A stretch of DNA of 64,000 nucleotides from Candidatus Kuenenia stuttgartensis. GTDB taxonomy: Bacteria > Planctomycetota > GCA-002687715 > CAIWVZ01. The first letter of the stretch is position 1, and the number at the start of each line of letters is the position of its first letter. The stretch covers positions 124,001 to 188,000 of the forward strand of contig CAMARR010000002.1 of the NCBI GenBank assembly GCA_945860915.1, read 5' to 3'. The position numbers were made by a program, and so were the translations under genes. This document shows, one piece after another, positions 1 to 8,157 of the stretch. Below the pieces are notes generated by a model, which saw only the letters and a list, made by a program, of their open reading frames with translations, searched no databases and had not been told where the DNA came from.

Positions 1-1
1 A

Positions 2-634
2 GCCTATCTCGCGCTGATCGGTGCGTACCTCGCCGGGTCAATTTCGTTCGCTTCCCATTTCGTCCGGCTCATGAAGGGAATTGACCTCCGGACGGTCGGA
101 AGTGGGAATCTGGGCGCCACCAACGCCGCTCGAGTCCTAGGCCGCAACTGGGGCATCGTGATCTATGTCCTCGACTTCCTGAAAGGCCTGGTTCCCGTAC
201 TCATCGCCCAAGGGCCGCTGCGAGACATTTACCTCGGAGACCACGCGCCCACGCTGTCGCTCCTCATGGGTCTTGCGGCGTTCGTGGGGCACTGCCTCCC
301 CGTTTGGCACAACTTCCGCGGAGGCAAGGGGGTGGCAACGGCTTCAGGCCTTGCGGTTGGTCTGGCACCGTGGCCTGTCAGTGTTGCCGTCATTTCGGCC
401 TTCGGAGTCGGCGTCCTAGTTTCCCGGACGATTTCGCTCGGCAGTATTCTCGCCGCCGCAACCCTTCCGATCTCGTGGGTGCTCGCGAGCGGCAAAGCCG
501 GGTTCGCCGGCCAGCAAATCTACGAGTTCGGGTTATTCCTCGTGGTAGGACTCCTCGTGATCGTCCGACATCGTGCAAACATGGGGCGGCTCCTTAAAGG
601 TGAGGAGCCACGAATCGGCAGGGCAGGCAAGTGA
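2..634 (+). CDS. plsY: Glycerol-3-phosphate acyltransferase PlsY (5' end outside window)
   Basis: PlsY transfers an acyl group from acyl-phosphate to glycerol-3-phosphate, the first step of membrane phospholipid synthesis, in the inner membrane. The frame is open from base 2, and the residues before the first ATG at 71 (AYLALIGAYLAGSISFASH) are the usual first membrane segment of the family, so the true start lies upstream of the window. Visible family motifs are GSGNLGATNAAR near the start and GHCLPVWHNFRGGKGVAT in the middle, the latter a glycine-rich substrate loop; several hydrophobic segments follow. The stop overlaps the GTG start of gpsA, whose product supplies the glycerol-3-phosphate substrate. 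Recognition is confident; only the N-terminus is missing. Confidence 0.95.
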   Translation, partial: AYLALIGAYLAGSISFASHFVRLMKGIDLRTVGSGNLGATNAARVLGRNWGIVIYVLDFLKGLVPVLIAQGPLRDIYLGDHAPTLSLLMGLAAFVGHCLPVWHNFRGGKGVATASGLAVGLAPWPVSVAVISAFGVGVLVSRTISLGSILAAATLPISWVLASGKAGFAGQQIYEFGLFLVVGLLVIVRHRANMGRLLKGEEPRIGRAGK

Positions 635-1623
635 CAAAGTACGCGATCATCGGCAACGGCGGCTTCGGTACGGCGATTGCCCTCGTGCTCCGCGACCAAG
701 GCATCGACACAGTGCAGTGGGGACACGACGCCCACTACGTGGATCGTGTTCTGTCGAAAAGGGAGAACGTCAAGTACCTTCCCGGTGTCACTCTGCCTAA
801 AGACTACGCCATCACTTCCGATGCCGAAGAGGCCGTGCGCGGCGCGGCAGTCATCGTCAACGCCGTCCCCACACAACATGTCCGAAGCGTCTTCGAAGCA
901 ATCGCGCCGCATGTGAAGGCACGCGTTCCCCTACTCTCGCTTTCGAAGGGCATCGAGGTCACCACGCTGATGCGCCCATCGCAGGTTCTTCGGGACCTTC
1001 TCCCAAGCAGTTCGGTCGCGGTCCTCTCGGGCCCAAGTCATGCAGAGGAGATTGCCCGCAAGATGCCTGCCACCGTGGTCATCGGAGGCCACTCCCATCT
1101 CCTTGCCCGCAAGCTTCAGAATGCGCTTTCAACTGAGCGCTTCCGCGTCTACACCAACACAGATCCAATAGGCGTCGAGCTGGCTGGCGCTCTCAAGAAC
1201 ATCATCGCGATCGCGGCTGGAATCTGCGATGGGCTTGGATTTGGTGACAACACCAAGGCCGCCCTAGTAACGCGAGGACTTGTTGAAGTAACCCGCTTGG
1301 CGAAAAGACTCGGTGCCCGCGAACGGACATTCGCAGGCCTAGCCGGCATGGGCGATCTCATCGCCACCGCCTTCTCATCTCACGGAAGAAATCGAGCCGT
1401 TGGCGAGAAAGTCGGCAAAGGACTCGCACTCAAAAAGATCCTCGCGGATTTGGACGGAGTTGCCGAGGGAGTCGCCACGACACGATCGACCTTGGCTCTC
1501 GCTAGACGCCATCGCGTCGACATGCCCATCGTACGTGAAGTCCACGACATCCTCTTCGAAGGCAAAGATCCTCAAGACGCGCTAACCGCGCTGATGACTC
1601 GATCCACCAAGACTGAAATCTGA
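631..1623 (+). CDS. gpsA: NAD(P)H-dependent glycerol-3-phosphate dehydrogenase
   Basis: GpsA reduces dihydroxyacetone phosphate to sn-glycerol-3-phosphate in the cytoplasm, feeding PlsY encoded just upstream. The 330-residue protein has the normal family length. An N-terminal Rossmann motif GNGGFGT lies at about residues 8-14, a SGPSHAEEI segment in the middle, and the C-terminal helical domain contains LKNIIAIAAGICDGLGFGDNTKAAL with the conserved lysines and asparagine of the active site. The start is GTG at 631, sharing GTGA with the plsY stop, so the two are translationally coupled. Regulation is presumably by the shared operon promoter outside the window. Confidence 0.95.
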   Translation: MTKYAIIGNGGFGTAIALVLRDQGIDTVQWGHDAHYVDRVLSKRENVKYLPGVTLPKDYAITSDAEEAVRGAAVIVNAVPTQHVRSVFEAIAPHVKARVPLLSLSKGIEVTTLMRPSQVLRDLLPSSSVAVLSGPSHAEEIARKMPATVVIGGHSHLLARKLQNALSTERFRVYTNTDPIGVELAGALKNIIAIAAGICDGLGFGDNTKAALVTRGLVEVTRLAKRLGARERTFAGLAGMGDLIATAFSSHGRNRAVGEKVGKGLALKKILADLDGVAEGVATTRSTLALARRHRVDMPIVREVHDILFEGKDPQDALTALMTRSTKTEI

Positions 1624-1634
1624 ACGGAGGCCCA

Positions 1635-2960
1635 GTGATTCATTGCGCTCGGACGTGGTTTCTGTGTCTGCTCGTCGTCGTCATGGGCCAGACCGCAGGC
1701 CAGGAATCCAGACCGGCATCGGGCCCTACCACGCAGTCGGCGCTTGCTGATGTCGCAAGAATCATCGTGCGGTCCGTGAACGAAAGCCCGGCCGAGGATC
1801 TCAAACTCTTACTGAGTCCCGAACTTCTCAAGGAAGCGTCATGGAATCAGATCCGGGCAATCCTGATCTCATTCGGCAAGCGTTGCGGCAAAGGCGTGGA
1901 TCTTGCGTGGTTCGGCGGCAAGCACGGCCTACGGTCGGGTGCCTTCTGGATTATCACCGAAAAGGGGTTCGAATTCCGCTGCGACCTTAGCCTGACCCCG
2001 TCGGGCGACGCCATCAACGGTTTGCTTTTTCAGGAACCCCAGCGTCGCACCGAGCAACTCCGCGATGTGCTCAACGATTTCAAGAAACTCCCAGGAAGAA
2101 CAGCGCTCTGCGTGGCGAGACTCGGAGAGAAGCTCGAGCTCCTCGAATCCCACGAACCCGACCTAGTCCTTCCCACAGGATCCACATTCAAACTGTGGAT
2201 CCTTGGAGCTCTCGCTCAAGCCGTCGATGAAGGCGTGGCTCGATGGGACGAATCTATGGCCCTACGGGCAGACGCGATGTCTGCACCCTCGGGTCGACTC
2301 CAGACATGGCCGGTGGGCACTCCTGTCACCTTGCAGGCTCTCGCGGCCTCGATGATCTCAGAGAGTGACAACACGGCGACCGACCATCTCCTGCTTCGCT
2401 TAGGGCGTGAGCGCGTCGAGTCCTTCATGGCATCGACAGGCCACTCGTCCCCCGCTCGTAACGTACCGATGCTTAGGACGCGTGATATGTTCGCGCTCAA
2501 GTTCTCGACCGATCCGGATCGCGCGAGCCGGTTCCTCCGCGCCGACATCGCGGGAAGACGTGCGCAACTTGAACAGCTTGCATCGATCTCGATCGACGAC
2601 CTCGCTGTGGGTTCTGCACCCACACTGACGCAAGAAATCGAGTGGTTTGCGTCGCCGCATGATCTCATCAAGACGATGGATGCCCTGCGAAAGGCCTCGC
2701 AGCGACCGAGTGGTACGCCCATCCTCCCTATCCTTGGAATTAACCCTGGCTTTAAGTCCGATTCATCTCGGTTTCCCATCCTTGCATACAAGGGCGGCTC
2801 GGAGCCCGGTGTGTTGAATCTCACTTGGATGTGGCGAGACGATAGTGGTCGATGGATGGCCGCCTCCGTTTCGCATAACCGAGATGACGGTCCATGCGAC
2901 GAGACTCGAGGAGCGAGGCTTGGAACACGGGTCGTCGAGGCGGCACGTCGACTCCCATAA
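1635..2960 (+). CDS. Secreted class A beta-lactamase-like serine hydrolase
   Basis: A 441-residue protein with an N-terminal hydrophobic export signal (about residues 5-22), a region of roughly 120 residues without recognised motifs, and a C-terminal serine beta-lactamase/D-Ala-D-Ala-peptidase fold. The catalytic signatures are readable: STFK at 183-186 (nucleophile serine and lysine), SDN at 244-246 and a KGG triad near residue 385 in place of KTG. The start is GTG at 1635, preceded by ACGGAGG. The N-terminal extension and architecture recall LpqF/Cpe-type secreted hydrolases rather than resistance enzymes, so true beta-lactam hydrolysis is doubtful. It lies 11 bases after gpsA and 3 bases before a glycosyltransferase gene, suggesting an envelope role. 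The substrate is unknown. Confidence 0.8.
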   Translation: MIHCARTWFLCLLVVVMGQTAGQESRPASGPTTQSALADVARIIVRSVNESPAEDLKLLLSPELLKEASWNQIRAILISFGKRCGKGVDLAWFGGKHGLRSGAFWIITEKGFEFRCDLSLTPSGDAINGLLFQEPQRRTEQLRDVLNDFKKLPGRTALCVARLGEKLELLESHEPDLVLPTGSTFKLWILGALAQAVDEGVARWDESMALRADAMSAPSGRLQTWPVGTPVTLQALAASMISESDNTATDHLLLRLGRERVESFMASTGHSSPARNVPMLRTRDMFALKFSTDPDRASRFLRADIAGRRAQLEQLASISIDDLAVGSAPTLTQEIEWFASPHDLIKTMDALRKASQRPSGTPILPILGINPGFKSDSSRFPILAYKGGSEPGVLNLTWMWRDDSGRWMAASVSHNRDDGPCDETRGARLGTRVVEAARRLP

Positions 2961-2963
2961 TCC

Positions 2964-4085
2964 ATGCGAATTCTCTTTTTGATTTCGGACACCGGAGGAG
3001 GGCATCGCGCCGGGGCCCTGGCCGTCGAGGCCGCGCTTAAGTCTATTGATCCAACCATCGAGGTTGTGATTCGCGACGCCATGGTGGAAGCGGCGGCGTG
3101 GCCATCCAACCACGCCCCCGAAATCTACAACTGGGGCATGAAGCACGCGCGCTGGGTTTGGGGCGGGTTCTTCTACGCGATGAATGGCCCTATTCGCGCC
3201 CGACTCCTTGCCGACATCAACTGGCCACTCATGGCCCGGAAGATGCGGCAACTGGTGTTGCGAGATCAGCCCGATCTGGTCGTCAGCGTCCATCCGCTCA
3301 TGACCCGCGCGGTCGTTCGCGCGATTGCGTCATCGGGACGAAAAGTGCCGTTCGCGACGGTCGTCACCGATCTCGTCACGGGACATGCGACCTGGTACGA
3401 CCGCGATGCCGATTGGATTGCCGTTCCAACCGATGCGGCACGACAACGCGCTATCAAATGCGGTTGCTTGCCCGAACGTGTGACAGTCACGGGGCAACCG
3501 CTGCATCCAAAGGCAGTGACCGCTGTCGCCGATCGCGAAGAGTGTCGGCGGCATCTCGGTTGGACGACGCTGCCGGTCATTCTGTGTGTCGGTGGGGGTG
3601 ACGGGATGGGCAACTTGGGGGCTCGAGTCCATGCACTCGCCAACGCGCGTGTCCCCGCACGCGTTGTTGTCGTCTGTGGCCGCAATGAGGCGCTCCGAAG
3701 GGAACTCCTCGCAACGCGTTTCCCGATTGAAGTGGAGGTCCATGGATTCGTCAATAATCTCGCAGAGATGATGGCGGCTGCGGATCTTCTCGTCACCAAG
3801 GGCGGCCCCGGTTCGGTGATGGAAGGTTGCTTTGCCGGGCTACCCATCCTCATTTACGACTACATTCCGGGCCAAGAGTGGGGAAACGTCGAACTCGTTC
3901 GGAATGCGGGTGTTGGTGACTATGTTCCTTCACCTAATGATCTACCTGCCACCGTCTTGCGTTGGCTTGGCGACCCGGGGCTAAGAGCTCAGGTTTCGGC
4001 AAGAGCTCGCGCGTTGGTAACCCCTGATTCTTCCATGCGCATTGCCAAAGGGATTTTGGGCTTGATCCCGCAGTCGGCACGTTAG
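2964..4085 (+). CDS. MGDG-synthase-type glycosyltransferase (GT28-like)
   Basis: A 373-residue two-domain GT-B glycosyltransferase. The N-terminus MRILFLISDTGGGHRAGALA is the MGDG synthase/diacylglycerol glucosyltransferase signature, and the C-terminal domain holds VTKGGPGSVMEGCFAGLPIL near residues 274-293, the usual nucleotide-sugar binding loop of the GT28/MurG superfamily. Such enzymes transfer a sugar from a UDP-sugar to diacylglycerol or a related lipid at the cytoplasmic membrane face. The context (plsY, gpsA upstream; YdjC deacetylase and methyltransferase downstream) supports a glycolipid or envelope glycan product. Donor and acceptor cannot be told from sequence. Confidence 0.82.
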   Translation: MRILFLISDTGGGHRAGALAVEAALKSIDPTIEVVIRDAMVEAAAWPSNHAPEIYNWGMKHARWVWGGFFYAMNGPIRARLLADINWPLMARKMRQLVLRDQPDLVVSVHPLMTRAVVRAIASSGRKVPFATVVTDLVTGHATWYDRDADWIAVPTDAARQRAIKCGCLPERVTVTGQPLHPKAVTAVADREECRRHLGWTTLPVILCVGGGDGMGNLGARVHALANARVPARVVVVCGRNEALRRELLATRFPIEVEVHGFVNNLAEMMAAADLLVTKGGPGSVMEGCFAGLPILIYDYIPGQEWGNVELVRNAGVGDYVPSPNDLPATVLRWLGDPGLRAQVSARARALVTPDSSMRIAKGILGLIPQSAR

Positions 4086-4161
4086 GCGAATCTCTGAGTG
4101 GGCCTCCCGGTCGGGACCCCAAGCCGATACACTTCTGCGTGCTCCCTCGAAGTGTCATTGC

Positions 4162-5037
4162 TTGAATCCCCCTCATCCCCAATTCCGCCGGGTCATCGTT
4201 CACGCCGACGACCTCGGATACAGCGACGCCGTCAATCGCGGCATCCTGCGGGCGCACACCCACGGTGTCGTTACCTCAACGGCGTTCATGTCGAATATGG
4301 AATTCGCCGAGGCTGGCGCGCGACTCGTGAAGCCACATCCGTCGCTCGGAACGGGACTTCACCTCAATTTGACCGAGGGCATGCCGCTGACCGACGCGAA
4401 GTCGTTGCGCGGCAAGGATGGGCAATTCCGAGACCTTAAAGGCCAACTCATCGCACTGACAACCGGGCGTGTGGTTGCACGCGAGATCGAAGTCGAAGTG
4501 AATGCGCAATGGGATCGCATGCGCTCCATGGACCTCCCGGTTGCTCACATCAACGGACACCAACACATTCACCTATTCGGCGACGTGTTGCCGATCACAT
4601 TGGATATGGCTCGACGGCTGAAGACTCCAGTCCGGCGCCCGGTCGAACCCCTTTGGGGTAACCTCGGTGGGAGTATTGCCTACTTCATCCGTCGCCTGCT
4701 CCTGCGCTGGGGTGTCGCGCGCGGTACCTGGGACGGCATCGAATCTCCGGACCACTTCATCGAGCTCACAGGTCCACGCCATGGCCGAAGTGCGCAATGG
4801 CTGACGAATGAGATCCTCTCGCGTGAGGGCCTCATCGAAGTCCTCTGCCACCCGGGCGAGTTTGACCCCGATACAACAGAACCGTTGCGTGATCGACGTG
4901 TCGAGGAACTTACGATCTTGACAACAGCAGGACTCAGGGACCGCTGGACCTCCGCCGGTATCCACCCCGGCAATCAGCACCCCGGCAATCAGCACCCCGG
5001 CAATCAGCACCCCGGCACTAAAACCACGTCGGTATGA
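4162..5037 (+). CDS. YdjC/ChbG/HpnK-family carbohydrate deacetylase
   Basis: A 291-residue YdjC-family protein. These are metal-dependent deacetylases acting on N-acetylated sugars (ChbG on chitooligosaccharides) or on hopanoid glycosides (HpnK). Family motifs are clear: HADDLGYSDAVNRGI near the start (metal-binding aspartates), GTGLHLNLTEG, HINGHQHIHLF and LCHPGEFDPDTTE. The start is TTG at 4162, because no in-frame ATG or GTG precedes HADD. The last 20 residues are a low-complexity tail made by a 15-bp tandem repeat (HPGNQ units). The stop overlaps the ATG of the methyltransferase gene (ATGA). With the upstream glycosyltransferase it could deacetylate a sugar on a glycolipid; that is inference. 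Confidence 0.85.
   Translation: MNPPHPQFRRVIVHADDLGYSDAVNRGILRAHTHGVVTSTAFMSNMEFAEAGARLVKPHPSLGTGLHLNLTEGMPLTDAKSLRGKDGQFRDLKGQLIALTTGRVVAREIEVEVNAQWDRMRSMDLPVAHINGHQHIHLFGDVLPITLDMARRLKTPVRRPVEPLWGNLGGSIAYFIRRLLLRWGVARGTWDGIESPDHFIELTGPRHGRSAQWLTNEILSREGLIEVLCHPGEFDPDTTEPLRDRRVEELTILTTAGLRDRWTSAGIHPGNQHPGNQHPGNQHPGTKTTSV
4963..5017 (+). repeat. 15-bp in-frame tandem repeat (HPGNQ)
   Basis: Three exact copies of CACCCCGGCAATCAG at 4963-4977, 4978-4992 and 4993-5007, followed by a fourth partial copy that diverges after CACCCCGGCA. The unit is 15 bp, so copy-number change keeps the frame and only lengthens or shortens the HPGNQ tail of the YdjC-family protein. Confidence 0.95.
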
Positions 5038-5678
5038 CCACGGAAGCGTTGTCTCGTGCTGTTGCGCACTATGACTCGCTCCCAGCGGGAATGCGTTGGC
5101 ATGTACGTATTCGTCGGTGGCTATCGCGGCTCGAGGATGTGGAGGCGCTCGTTCCAAAGAACGGGAACATTCTCGAGATCGGTTCGGGACACGGCCTCGT
5201 CAGCCTTTACCTCGCGCACGCGTCCGAGGGGCGCCACATTCTGGGTCTCGATATCGACGCTGCGAAGGTCGAGGCCGCGCAAAAAGTAGGTGATATCGGT
5301 GGCCGTGTCGAGTTTCGGGTCGGTGACGCGCTTGAACTCCCGGACGCGGTGTTCGACGCGATTGTGATCGTCGATGTCCTCTACCTCATGGATGAGGCAG
5401 CGCAGGCAGCGGTGCTGAAGGCAGCAAAGAAACTTCTGCGTCCGGGCGGAAAGTTGGTCTGGAAGGCGCAGGACCAATCGCCAGCCTGGAAGTACCTGTT
5501 GACCAAAGCCCAAGAGTGGATCACCACGACCATAGGCCTCACGGCAGGCCGATCGCTGACGTTTCTTCCGCGCGAGCGAGCGCTTGAGCTCCTGCGAGAT
5601 GCCGGATTCCGCGATGCGACAGCCCACCCGATGCCTCGGCGTTTGTACACCGACGTCATCTTCACGGGTCTCGCCTAG
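5034..5678 (+). CDS. Class I SAM-dependent methyltransferase
   Basis: A 214-residue methyltransferase of the Methyltransf_25/31 type. Motif I is ILEIGSGHGLVSLYLA at about residues 46-61, followed by the acidic strand-2 end HILGLDIDAAKV and a motif II-like VFDAIVIVDVLYLM. It starts inside the stop codon of the YdjC gene (ATGA), so it is translationally coupled to it and is the last gene of the plsY operon. The acceptor is not evident; the context suggests a lipid or glycan. There is no membrane segment. The gene is convergent with glnN. Confidence 0.8.
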   Translation: MTTEALSRAVAHYDSLPAGMRWHVRIRRWLSRLEDVEALVPKNGNILEIGSGHGLVSLYLAHASEGRHILGLDIDAAKVEAAQKVGDIGGRVEFRVGDALELPDAVFDAIVIVDVLYLMDEAAQAAVLKAAKKLLRPGGKLVWKAQDQSPAWKYLLTKAQEWITTTIGLTAGRSLTFLPRERALELLRDAGFRDATAHPMPRRLYTDVIFTGLA

Positions 5679-5687
5679 AAATGCCGA

Positions 5688-5710
5688 TGGGCGCCTTCAC
5701 AGGACGCCCA
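5688..5710. terminator. Possible bidirectional terminator hairpin
   Basis: TGGGCG at 5688-5693 and CGCCCA at 5705-5710 form a 6-bp GC-rich stem with an 11-nt loop, placed between the convergent methyltransferase and glnN stops. There is no T-run, so this is a modest call. Confidence 0.35.
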
Positions 5711-5740
5711 CCGACTCTCCTCGCTCGAAACCTCGATTGA

Positions 5741-7930
5741 TCAATGGAGGAAGAGCATCTCCCGATACTTGGGCAACGGCCAAAGGTCATCGTCAACGAT
5801 GTCCTCGAGCACGTCTGCGGCAGATCGGACCGCGGTCATCGCCGGAATGGCAACGTCGCGATACGCCTTCGCATGATCGGCCAAGCTGCCATGGTGTCCA
5901 TCGGCTTTCGCCGATGCCCCTTCGAGGTCACGGATGGCACTCAAGAGTGTCTCAATACCGTCGCAGACAGCACGGGCCGACCTCTCCTGCTCCTTGACCA
6001 CGAGTCCAGAGACCTTCGCCGCCGCAATCGTGGTCGTCATCATGGAAAGATGGCGCATCGCGGCGGGAACGATCGAGGACGACGCAAGTCCAAGCGTGGA
6101 CTGCGCTTCGATGGCGATTGCCTTGCAATAGGCCTCATACATGATGTGGCCGCGAGACTCGAGCTCTTTCGCCGTCAGAACATTCAGCGACGAGAATAGT
6201 GTCTGGTTCTTCGGAGTGTCCCATTGCGCCAAAGCATCGACCGTGTTGCGGTAGTTAGCGAGGCCTCGCTTCTTGGCGTCATCCTGCCACTCCTGCGAGT
6301 AGCCATTACCGTTGAAGATGATGCGCTGATGCTGTTTGAGGGTCGACTGAACAACACGCTGCACCGCATCGTTGCGTGACGCTCCCGCCTTTTGAGCCTT
6401 GTCGATTTCATCGGCAAGGAACCGCAGCGAGTCCGCCATGATTGAGTTGAGGACGATGTTCGGCGTGCCGATCGACTGGCTGGATCCGACAGCACGGAAC
6501 TCGAACTTGTTCCCGGTAAACGCGAACGGAGACGTTCGATTGCGGTCGGTGGCGTCACGCGGAAGCTTCGGCAACGCAGAAACGCCGAGCGCCATGAAGG
6601 ACTTCTTGGTTTCCGCCGCTGCGGTTCCCGACACGAGCGACTGGACAACGTCCGACAACTGCTCGCCGAGGTAGACGGAAATGATGGCAGGAGGCGCCTC
6701 ATTCGCACCGAGGCGATGATCATTGCCGGCGTGCGCAACGGAGACACGAAGCAAATCGGCGTGGACATCGACCGAGCGCAAGACGGCTGTCAAGAACACA
6801 ACGAAACGCATGTTCTCGGCAGGCGTGCTTCCCGGTTCGAGCAAGTTCTCGCCGTGGTTTGTCGCCATCGAGAAGTTGTTGTGCTTGCCGGATCCGTTGA
6901 TGCCAGAGAATGGCTTCTCGTGAAGCAGACACGTGAAGCCATGGCGGGTCGCGACCTGGCGCAACACCTCCATCGTGAGCATGTTGTGGTCGGTCGCAAC
7001 GGTGGTGCGTTCGAACATCGGTGCGAGTTCGAATTGTGCCGGTGCGACTTCGTTATGCCGTGTCTTGACCGGAACACCCAGCTTCCAAAGTTCGCGGTCG
7101 ATTTCCTGCATGCACGCGATCACGCGTGGGGAAATCGAGCCAAAGTAGTGATCCTCGAGCTCCTGTCCCTTCGGTGGCTTGGCGCCAAAAAGCGTGCGAC
7201 CCGTTGCGAGAAGATCGGGCCTCAACGCTGCGAAGGCGCGATCGATGAGGAAATACTCCTGTTCAGCGCCGAGCGTTGGATAGACACTCTCGACCTTGTC
7301 ATCACCGAGCAGGCGCAGCACACGAATCGCCGCCGATGTCAGTGCCTCCGCGCTTCGCAGCAATGGCGTCTTCTTGTCGAGAGCTTCTCCGGTCCACGAG
7401 CAGAATGCCGTTGGGATGCAAAGAGTGGCGCCGTTCTCGGCCTCCTTGATGAACGCCGGCGACGTGGGGTCCCATGCGGTATAACCGCGCGCTTCGAAGG
7501 TGGCGCGGAGCCCACCCGATGGGAACGAGGAAGCATCGGGCTCCCCCTTTACGAGTGCCTTCCCCGAGAACTCCATGATGAGGCGACCGCTCTCGTCCCA
7601 GTTCACGAACGAATCGTGCTTCTCGGCAGTCAGGCCGGTCATCGGTTGGAACCAGTGTGTGAAGTGCGTGGCTCCTCTCGAAAGGGCCCAGTCCTTCATC
7701 GCGTTCGCCACAAGATCGGCGAGCAGCGGATCGAGGGCGGTGCCATGTTCGACACATCCCTTCAGCGAACGATACGCCGCCTCGGGAAGACGCTTACGCA
7801 TCTCTTCGTCGCCGAAGACGTTTTTGCACCAGAGATCCTTGAATGTCTCGTCAAGGTACCCGGTCTTCGACGCGACCGGCTTCCTCGCCATGATCGCCAC
7901 CACTGCATCGCGGCGTGCTTCCGTCGGCAT
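5741..7930 (-). CDS. glnN: Glutamine synthetase type III
   Basis: A 729-residue glutamine synthetase of class III, the long form found in Bacteroidota, cyanobacteria and planctomycetes; it makes glutamine from glutamate, ammonia and ATP in the cytoplasm. Diagnostic segments are [10 protein letters not shown] (metal-binding glutamates), [21 protein letters not shown] (glutamate/ATP site), [14 protein letters not shown] and NGNGYSQEW. The length matches the family. The start is ATG at 7930. The 227 bp between it and the copA stop show no clear PII/NtcA or sigma-54 site that I could support. It stands alone, convergent with the lipid operon. Confidence 0.95.
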   Translation of the reverse strand: MPTEARRDAVVAIMARKPVASKTGYLDETFKDLWCKNVFGDEEMRKRLPEAAYRSLKGCVEHGTALDPLLADLVANAMKDWALSRGATHFTHWFQPMTGLTAEKHDSFVNWDESGRLIMEFSGKALVKGEPDASSFPSGGLRATFEARGYTAWDPTSPAFIKEAENGATLCIPTAFCSWTGEALDKKTPLLRSAEALTSAAIRVLRLLGDDKVESVYPTLGAEQEYFLIDRAFAALRPDLLATGRTLFGAKPPKGQELEDHYFGSISPRVIACMQEIDRELWKLGVPVKTRHNEVAPAQFELAPMFERTTVATDHNMLTMEVLRQVATRHGFTCLLHEKPFSGINGSGKHNNFSMATNHGENLLEPGSTPAENMRFVVFLTAVLRSVDVHADLLRVSVAHAGNDHRLGANEAPPAIISVYLGEQLSDVVQSLVSGTAAAETKKSFMALGVSALPKLPRDATDRNRTSPFAFTGNKFEFRAVGSSQSIGTPNIVLNSIMADSLRFLADEIDKAQKAGASRNDAVQRVVQSTLKQHQRIIFNGNGYSQEWQDDAKKRGLANYRNTVDALAQWDTPKNQTLFSSLNVLTAKELESRGHIMYEAYCKAIAIEAQSTLGLASSSIVPAAMRHLSMMTTTIAAAKVSGLVVKEQERSARAVCDGIETLLSAIRDLEGASAKADGHHGSLADHAKAYRDVAIPAMTAVRSAADVLEDIVDDDLWPLPKYREMLFLH

Positions 7931-8157
7931 CTTGTATCCCCAAGGGCTGTGCAGTGTGCGCGCGCCACGGTGCCGCGCCTGTTGCGGCCTCGAGTCACGT
8001 TGGCACAGAGCAAGGCAGGCACGCTAAACACCCCGACCCACCGCACCCAAGGGGGCAGTTTTCAACAATCGGACCAACAAATCTTTGCGCACGTAACCAT
8101 TTACAAATAAAGTACTTACAGAACATGCGGGAATTGGAATCTACGTCCGACAAGATC

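Noticed and set aside
2216-3109. 297-codon minus frame across the beta-lactamase-like gene
   Set aside because: Arg/Ser-rich antisense shadow without homology; the plus frame shows all catalytic motifs.
8000-8018. TTGGCAC with a GC-rich -12-like element resembling a sigma-54 promoter near glnN
   Set aside because: It points away from glnN, and the -12 half (AAGGCA) does not match TTGCA.
6716-8110. 464-codon open frame opposite glnN
   Set aside because: It is antisense to a clear class III glutamine synthetase, has no recognisable domain, and comes from codon bias of the real gene.
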